Both the position numbers and the translations under genes were made by a program. The notes beneath the pieces were generated by a model. The model was not told the origin of the DNA, searched no databases, and saw only the letters and a list, made by a program, of their open reading frames with translations. A DNA stretch of 64,000 nt from Streptomyces sp. 135 (GTDB taxonomy: Bacteria > Actinomycetota > Actinomycetes > Streptomycetales > Streptomycetaceae), in the NCBI RefSeq assembly GCF_020026305.1, contig NZ_CP075691.1, forward strand, positions 124,001 through 188,000, given 5' to 3'. Positions 59,573-64,000 of this stretch are shown here, in pieces. How positions within the stretch are numbered: the first letter of the stretch is position 1; every line of letters starts with the position of its first letter.

Positions 59573-60214
59573 TCATGGCCCCTGACGGAGCTGAGCGCCT
59601 CGGCAGGTTCCGGTGAATACGCGGTCGAGTTGCTGGTCAAGCGCGGCGAGCATCGCCGGTTCTGGTGTGCCGTCGGGGTCGATGTGCCTGTGCAGGGCGA
59701 GCCCTTCGGCGAACGCGACGATGCGCAGGGCCTGGTCAGCCGCGTCCATCTCCTGTGGGACCTCGCCGCATACCGTGCCATTCTTGATCGCTTGGGCGAC
59801 GCGTGAGCGGATGCCTACGAGGGACTCCTTCTGGACGTCGGCGAGGCGGGCGTTGTGCGCGGCCTGGTCCGCGAAGGCGCGACGGACCAGGAATTCGCCG
59901 CGGCGGTCGTCGTCGAGCGGGATGAGCTCGGTCAGCGCCTGCCTCAGCATCTCGGCGATGGTGCGGCCCTCGGCCTCCCCTCGGTTCACCAGCTCGTCCA
60001 CTCGTGCCGTGAAGCGCCCGTTGACGCGGGTGAACGTGGCCAGCAGCATCTCGTCCTTCGCCGTGAAGTAGTGCTGCACCAGGCCGACGGACACGCCCGC
60101 TTCCGCGGCGGTCCGCGCGACGGTCACGGAGGTGAGGCCGTCTCGCACGATCAGGCGTTGGACGGCGTCGGTGATCTGCCCGTGGCGGGCGTCATGGTCG
60201 GCGACTCTCGGCAC
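59573..60214 (-). CDS. TetR-family regulator
   Basis: A 213-residue repressor. GTG 60214 (AGG just upstream) is chosen; the frame is open further without a site. The N-terminal HTH reads VARTAAEAGVSVGLVQHYFT (residues about 34-53), followed by a C-terminal effector domain of the BetI/TetR_C_6 type. It is divergent from the serine hydrolase at 60,276 across 61 bases, so it probably controls that gene and itself. Confidence 0.9.
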   Translation of the reverse strand: MPRVADHDARHGQITDAVQRLIVRDGLTSVTVARTAAEAGVSVGLVQHYFTAKDEMLLATFTRVNGRFTARVDELVNRGEAEGRTIAEMLRQALTELIPLDDDRRGEFLVRRAFADQAAHNARLADVQKESLVGIRSRVAQAIKNGTVCGEVPQEMDAADQALRIVAFAEGLALHRHIDPDGTPEPAMLAALDQQLDRVFTGTCRGAQLRQGP

Positions 60215-60275
60215 CTGAGGACGGTATCGCGTGCTATAACCGTACGTCCATATTGCTACCCGAGAGGGCCCCGCG
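60215..60275. promoter_or_regulatory. Divergent promoter with CGTACG core
   Basis: The 61-base gap holds TATAAC-CGTACG-TCCATAT (about 60235-60253), whose centre is the palindrome CGTACG with AT-rich flanks. It is a candidate TetR operator covering both promoters; the arms are imperfect. Confidence 0.4.
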
Positions 60276-61475
60276 ATGATCCGACGACGACGCTCAACAC
60301 GCCTGTTGGGCCTCGGCCTTGCTCTTGCCCTCCTGCTGCCGCCCGGTATGGCCACCGCGGGCCAGGCCAGTGACGGACAGACGGCCGGCAGTCGTCGTGA
60401 CCCGGCCCTGCAGACCCTGGTCGACCAGGTGGTGGCCGACCCGAACCCCAACCCGGGCGCTTTCCTGCGAGCCCGCCGCGGCTCGGACGACCGCTTCGGC
60501 GCGGCCGGCGTCGCCGACCGATCCGCCGGCACGCCGATGGCGCCGGACCTGAAGTTCCGCGCCGGAAGCATCACCAAGACCTTCACCGCAACGGTCGTTC
60601 TGCAACTCGTCGCCGAGCACCGGCTGCGACTCGACGACACCGTGCAGAGCCTGCTGCCGGACCAGGTCCGCACCGGCAACGCACTGGCCGGTTCGCCCAT
60701 CACTGTCCGCCAGCTGCTCAACCACACGAGCGGGCTGTACGACTACATCGACGGGCTGCTCCCCCACTTCCGCAGGCTTGACCAGTACTGGCCCCGCGAC
60801 CAGCTGATCGGCATCGGGCTTGCCGAACCCCGGTACTTCCCGGCTCCCGGCAACCGATTCCGGTACTCCAACACCAACTACCTGCTGCTCGACCTGATCG
60901 TCGAACGGATCACCGACCGCGATCTGCGCACCAACCTCGAACGCCGCGTCTTCGCCCCCCTCGGGCTGCGCGACACCTCGTACCCGCTGGCGCAGGCCGC
61001 CATCGAGGGAGCCCATGTACACGGCTACGCGGACATTTCGCCCTTGCTGCCGAACGCGCCGGACCCTACCCGTTCCGATGTCACCGGCTTCAGCCCCTCC
61101 GAGGCCGGGGCATCGGGCGCCCTCGTCACGACCGCGGCCGACATCGCACGCTTCTACCGGGCCCTGCTGCAAGGACGTCTGCTGCCCCCGGACCTGCTTC
61201 GCCGGATGCTCACCGACACGGTCCCCACCACCGGCAGTGCTCCGCCCGCTGTCGCCTACGGCCTCGGTGTCTATGTCTACGCCACCGCCTGCGGCCGTGC
61301 GTACGGCCACGGCGGCAGCGCACTCGGGTACCTGACCTACGCCCTCAACAGCCGCGACGGGCGCGACCAGATCGTCGCCCACACCAACTGGAACTCGTTC
61401 GCCGACACCGGGATCGACGACGACTTCTGGGCCGCCTTCCAGCGGGGTTACTGCCGAACGCGAACGCATGGGTGA
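60276..61475 (+). CDS. Secreted serine hydrolase, class C beta-lactamase/DD-peptidase family (second copy)
   Basis: A 399-residue exported protein with signal peptide 1-28. Motifs: Ser98-x-x-Lys101 (GSITK), Tyr-x-Asn in YSNTNYLLL and GHGGSALGY. It is a diverged paralogue of the protein at 56,511 and resembles R61-type DD-peptidases. Divergent TetR regulation suggests induction by a small molecule, unlike a constitutive cell-wall enzyme. Confidence 0.93.
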   Translation: MIRRRRSTRLLGLGLALALLLPPGMATAGQASDGQTAGSRRDPALQTLVDQVVADPNPNPGAFLRARRGSDDRFGAAGVADRSAGTPMAPDLKFRAGSITKTFTATVVLQLVAEHRLRLDDTVQSLLPDQVRTGNALAGSPITVRQLLNHTSGLYDYIDGLLPHFRRLDQYWPRDQLIGIGLAEPRYFPAPGNRFRYSNTNYLLLDLIVERITDRDLRTNLERRVFAPLGLRDTSYPLAQAAIEGAHVHGYADISPLLPNAPDPTRSDVTGFSPSEAGASGALVTTAADIARFYRALLQGRLLPPDLLRRMLTDTVPTTGSAPPAVAYGLGVYVYATACGRAYGHGGSALGYLTYALNSRDGRDQIVAHTNWNSFADTGIDDDFWAAFQRGYCRTRTHG

Positions 61476-61604
61476 TCAGGCCCCCTTCACCCCCAGGCAA
61501 TACGGACTGCCGCCGCACGGGGCACGGCATTCGCCGCCGGGACAGGCCGCCGGGGTGACGGTGGCGGCCTGCCCTTCAGACGGTGCGCCGAGGCTCCGAC
61601 GCGG

Positions 61605-62312
61605 TCAGCGGAAGTTCACATCGCTGCACAGGAAGTAGGTCTGATCCATGTGCGAGGCCTGCCAGATCGTGTAGACGACATGGCGACCGCTGTAGCCGGA
61701 CGTACGCACAGGGATCGTGTAGTTCTGACTGGGCGCGTACTTGCCGGTGCGGGCCACCAGTTCCAGGTCGCTCCAGCGCAGCGGCTGGGTGGTGGGGTCG
61801 AAGCCCTGCCGAGTGACGTAGACCATGAAGTAGTCCGCGCCGTGACTGGCCTGGTCGTACAGCTTGACGTCGAAGTCGGCGCCGACGTCCGTGGTCTTCC
61901 ACGGGCCCGCGGCGTCCAGCGCGTTGTAGCGACCACCCTCGGTCCGGCCGCCGCTGCACAGTTGGCCGTCGGGGACGGCTGCCGGGAAGTTGCCGCCGGA
62001 GCCGTTGCGGTACAGGCCGTTCCAGTTCCACATGGCGTTGGGGTCGGCCCGCCACGCCTGCCAGCACATGGGGTCGAGCGTGGCCATCGCCGGATTCTGG
62101 AAGTCGCTGCCCCAGCGCTGCCAGCAGCCGTAGTTGCGCGATGCCGGGTCGACGACCGATCCGTGGGCCACCGCGGTGCCACTCCAGGGGAGCAGGCCGA
62201 GCAGCACGGCGACGAAGGTGCTCAGGACGAGCGTCAGACGGCGTTGACTGCCGTAGGCGTAGGCCCGCTTGCCGGGGGCCCGCTCACTATGGGCATGTAT
62301 ATGACAATCCAT
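61605..62312 (-). CDS. AA10 lytic polysaccharide monooxygenase, single domain
   Basis: A 235-residue secreted copper enzyme. ATG 62312 has AAGGAG-type site just upstream. The signal peptide ends TAVA so that His50 becomes the N-terminal histidine of the histidine brace (HGSVVDPASRNY). A second copper His lies in YDQASHGADYFMVY. Cys-containing segments (YGCWQRW, MCWQAW, GQLCSGG, FLCSDVNF) fit the AA10 disulfides. There is no binding module. It is third in the cellulase operon and is probably a chitin- or cellulose-active LPMO; substrate not decided. Confidence 0.95.
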   Translation of the reverse strand: MDCHIHAHSERAPGKRAYAYGSQRRLTLVLSTFVAVLLGLLPWSGTAVAHGSVVDPASRNYGCWQRWGSDFQNPAMATLDPMCWQAWRADPNAMWNWNGLYRNGSGGNFPAAVPDGQLCSGGRTEGGRYNALDAAGPWKTTDVGADFDVKLYDQASHGADYFMVYVTRQGFDPTTQPLRWSDLELVARTGKYAPSQNYTIPVRTSGYSGRHVVYTIWQASHMDQTYFLCSDVNFR

Positions 62313-62335
62313 GATCTCCTTCTTTCCGTGTTCCC

Positions 62336-63454
62336 TTACGGCTTGACGCAGGTGATCGAGCCGACCGGCAGGTTGCTCCCGGTCGAGGTGGCGGTGAAGC
62401 CGAACGTCACGGTGCCGTCCGGCGGGATGGTGCGGTTGTGGTCGACGTTCTTGACCGTGACCGCGCCGTCGGATCCGGTACTGAGGGTGCCGTTCCAGAC
62501 CTGATTGATCTTGGTGCCCGCGCCCGGCTGCCAGCGCACGGCCCATCCGTCACGGGCGGTGGTGTTGTGGTTCATCACCTCGACGGAACCCTGGAAGCCG
62601 CCGTTCCAGGAGCTCGTCACCTTGTAGAGGGCCATACATCCGGTGTGCGGGTCGCTCGGGGTCGGCGTGGGGGTGGGCGTCGGCGTGGGGGTGCTCCCCG
62701 GGTCGCGGATCCCCGTCACCTCGCCGTTGCCGCCGTCGAAGACGATGTCGGAGCAGGAGAAGAAGTTCTCCTGGCTGTCCGACCGCACCCACTGGATGAA
62801 CATCATCGCGTCACCGGAGCGGCCCGAGGGCAGCTTGAGGTCCCAGTAGTAGTGACCGGATTCGCTGCCCACCGAGCCGGACTGCGGCGGGTCGGTGACG
62901 GTCTGGATGAGCTCCAGGTCGCCCCAGCCCAGCGGCTTCGTGGGCGAGTAGCCGGGCTTGGACATGTACACCCTGAAGTCGCCGGGGTGCGCCGCCCAGT
63001 TGCTGTGCTTGATCCTGATCGTCGCCCCGGAGGTGAGGTGTGTCCGGGGCCAGTCGGCGCGGGCGGCGTTGTAGCCGGTGAAGTTGTACGGGGAGCGGTC
63101 ACCGGCACTGCACAGCTTGCCGTCAGGGACGTAACCCGGGCCGCGTCCGCCCGCGTTGGAGTCGAGCACGGCGAACCAGTTGTACAGCGCGTTCGCGCCG
63201 CTCTCCGCGAGCGCCGCCTTGCACGCCGGGTTCGTCGGGTCGAGCGCGCCGGTGCTGGTCTTGGCGTCCCGATAGCAGAGGTAGGTCCGCGATCCGGGCG
63301 TCATCGTCACACCGTGCGCCTGGGCGTCGTCCTGGCCGATCAGGGTCAGGCCGAGCCCGCTGAGCAGGGTGGCGAGCACCGCCAGCAAGGACAGCGGTCG
63401 TCTCTTGTTCCTACTCCTCCGGGTCCCCCCAGCACTTCGGGTGCTTCGGGTCAT
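62336..63454 (-). CDS. AA10 LPMO with C-terminal CBM2
   Basis: A 372-residue secreted enzyme. The signal peptide ends AQA so His47 (HGVTMTPGSRTY) is the first copper ligand; the second is in HSNWAAHPGDFRVY. A Thr-Pro repeat linker (about residues 254-268) leads to a cellulose-binding CBM2 (CMALYKVTSSWNGGFQGSVE; SITCVKP). This layout matches the well-known cellulose-oxidising actinobacterial LPMOs. ATG 63454 overlaps the stop of the GH6 gene upstream; the gap to the next LPMO is 23 bases. Confidence 0.95.
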   Translation of the reverse strand: MTRSTRSAGGTRRSRNKRRPLSLLAVLATLLSGLGLTLIGQDDAQAHGVTMTPGSRTYLCYRDAKTSTGALDPTNPACKAALAESGANALYNWFAVLDSNAGGRGPGYVPDGKLCSAGDRSPYNFTGYNAARADWPRTHLTSGATIRIKHSNWAAHPGDFRVYMSKPGYSPTKPLGWGDLELIQTVTDPPQSGSVGSESGHYYWDLKLPSGRSGDAMMFIQWVRSDSQENFFSCSDIVFDGGNGEVTGIRDPGSTPTPTPTPTPTPSDPHTGCMALYKVTSSWNGGFQGSVEVMNHNTTARDGWAVRWQPGAGTKINQVWNGTLSTGSDGAVTVKNVDHNRTIPPDGTVTFGFTATSTGSNLPVGSITCVKP

Positions 63455-64000
63455 GGCGTCTCCTTATTCGTCGTGGCCTTCGGGTCGGTCGGCACCGCCG
63501 GGTAGGCGTTCTTCACCAGCATCGAGAATTGGTCGTGGAACCAGTGACCGGCCAAGGGCGCGCCGGGCAGGGCGCCGGTCTTGCTGTTGCCCGCGCCGGG
63601 CACGGTGTAGGTGGGGTCGCACATCGGGTCCTTGCGCTTGCCCTCGTCGTTCGGGATGTCCTCGCCGGCCCCGTCGGACTCACCGGGCGGCTTGACCCAC
63701 AGGAACGCGTCCAGGTGCGACTCCGGGAAGCCGGACGGCGCACTCCGCGGCGGCTGCCCGAGCCCCGCGCCGTCGACGTTGCACCACAGCCCGCGATGCG
63801 CGCGCCGGTCGGCCTTGGATTCGGCGACGTAGGTGTCGAGCGTGGTGCTCTTGCTCTCGGCGGTCGGCCGGGCGGAGCCGCCCCAGCCGTTGCGGGAGGT
63901 GTCGATGACCATGCCGGTGGAGGCGGGCCAGCCTGCCGCGACCAGAGTTCGGTGCAGGTTCCTGGTGAAGTCCGACTCGTCGAAGTTGGGGTTCCACCCG
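63451..64000 (-). CDS. GH6 cellobiohydrolase, C-terminal part (runs off the edge)
   Basis: The open frame covers about 182 codons of the 3' end of a family 6 glycoside hydrolase; the start lies beyond the window. The fragment has NPNFDESDFTRNLHRTL, VIDTSRNGWGGSARP (typical of GH6), WCNVDGAGLGQPP, DAFLWVKPPGESDG and the conserved C-terminal HDQFSMLVKNAYP. It would be a reducing/non-reducing-end exocellulase, first gene of the operon with the two LPMOs. Promoter and any CebR box lie outside the window. Confidence 0.92.
   Translation of the reverse strand, partial: GWNPNFDESDFTRNLHRTLVAAGWPASTGMVIDTSRNGWGGSARPTAESKSTTLDTYVAESKADRRAHRGLWCNVDGAGLGQPPRSAPSGFPESHLDAFLWVKPPGESDGAGEDIPNDEGKRKDPMCDPTYTVPGAGNSKTGALPGAPLAGHWFHDQFSMLVKNAYPAVPTDPKATTNKETP

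Noticed and set aside
62640..62700. CRISPR-like or tandem repeat in the GTGGGGGTGGGC stretch
   Set aside because: It encodes the Thr-Pro linker of the LPMO-CBM2 protein.

Overview
The window looks like part of a Streptomyces (or close relative) chromosome. G+C is very high throughout, gene starts carry GGAG-type ribosome sites with many GTG/TTG starts and ATGA overlaps, and the content is typical: a SARP and a LAL-type LuxR regulator, crotonyl-CoA carboxylase/reductases, a hybrid NRPS-PKS, secreted GH62/GH6/LPMO enzymes and a SigE-like ECF sigma factor. This is a judgement from content, not a database match.

Left flank (1-13.9 kb): accessory and partly decayed DNA. It holds a secreted bacteriocin-like protein with a small membrane protein (940-2211), a fragment of an IS630-type transposase (about 2430-2515), a large membrane protein (2725-5523), remnants of a sugar-binding protein, an intact GH62 arabinofuranosidase behind a CebR-type box, an Asp-nucleophile alpha/beta hydrolase with a divergent HxlR regulator, remnants of an AraC regulator and a membrane protein, a metallophosphoesterase, an ECF sigma factor with a membrane partner, and a sodium:solute symporter.

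Centre (13,986-51,461): one large biosynthetic gene cluster with four blocks. (i) A ten-gene minus-strand operon (32,513 to 13,986) encodes a PCP-C-A-PCP-KS-AT-ACP megasynthase, type II thioesterase, acyl-CoA dehydrogenase, two crotonyl-CoA carboxylase/reductases with different substrate pockets, a leucine/homocitrate-type trio (synthase, fused isomerase, dehydrogenase), a fatty acyl-AMP ligase and a KAS III. (ii) A divergent LysN-like aminotransferase. (iii) A second minus-strand operon (44,430 to 33,993) holds an ACP-aryl ligase fusion, KS-alpha, degenerate KS-beta, ACP, ketoreductase, and then a full phenazine-type shikimate branch: class II DAHP synthase, DhbA-like dehydrogenase, PhzD-like isochorismatase, PhzE-like ADIC synthase, and an InhA-like enoyl reductase. 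PhzC/E/D plus the dehydrogenase should give 3-hydroxyanthranilate. (iv) A plus-strand block holds an acyl-CoA synthetase, hotdog thioesterase and MFS exporter, then LuxR and SARP regulators. The predicted product joins a 3-hydroxyanthranilate-type aryl unit, an amino acid possibly made by keto-acid homologation, and unusual alkylmalonyl extenders or a type II-made chain. I do not recognise a characterised cluster with this combination.

Right flank (51.5-64 kb): CstA-type transporter with a YbdD-like partner, lipB, small hypothetical proteins, a frameshifted hypothetical gene, two secreted class C beta-lactamase-like serine hydrolases, MerR and TetR regulators, and the 3' part of a cellulose-degrading operon (GH6, AA10-CBM2 LPMO, AA10 LPMO) that runs off the right edge.

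Limits: domain and family calls come from reading motifs. Substrate specificities and the product are inferences. One short stretch inside the NRPS adenylation domain is out of frame and may be a sequencing or assembly error.
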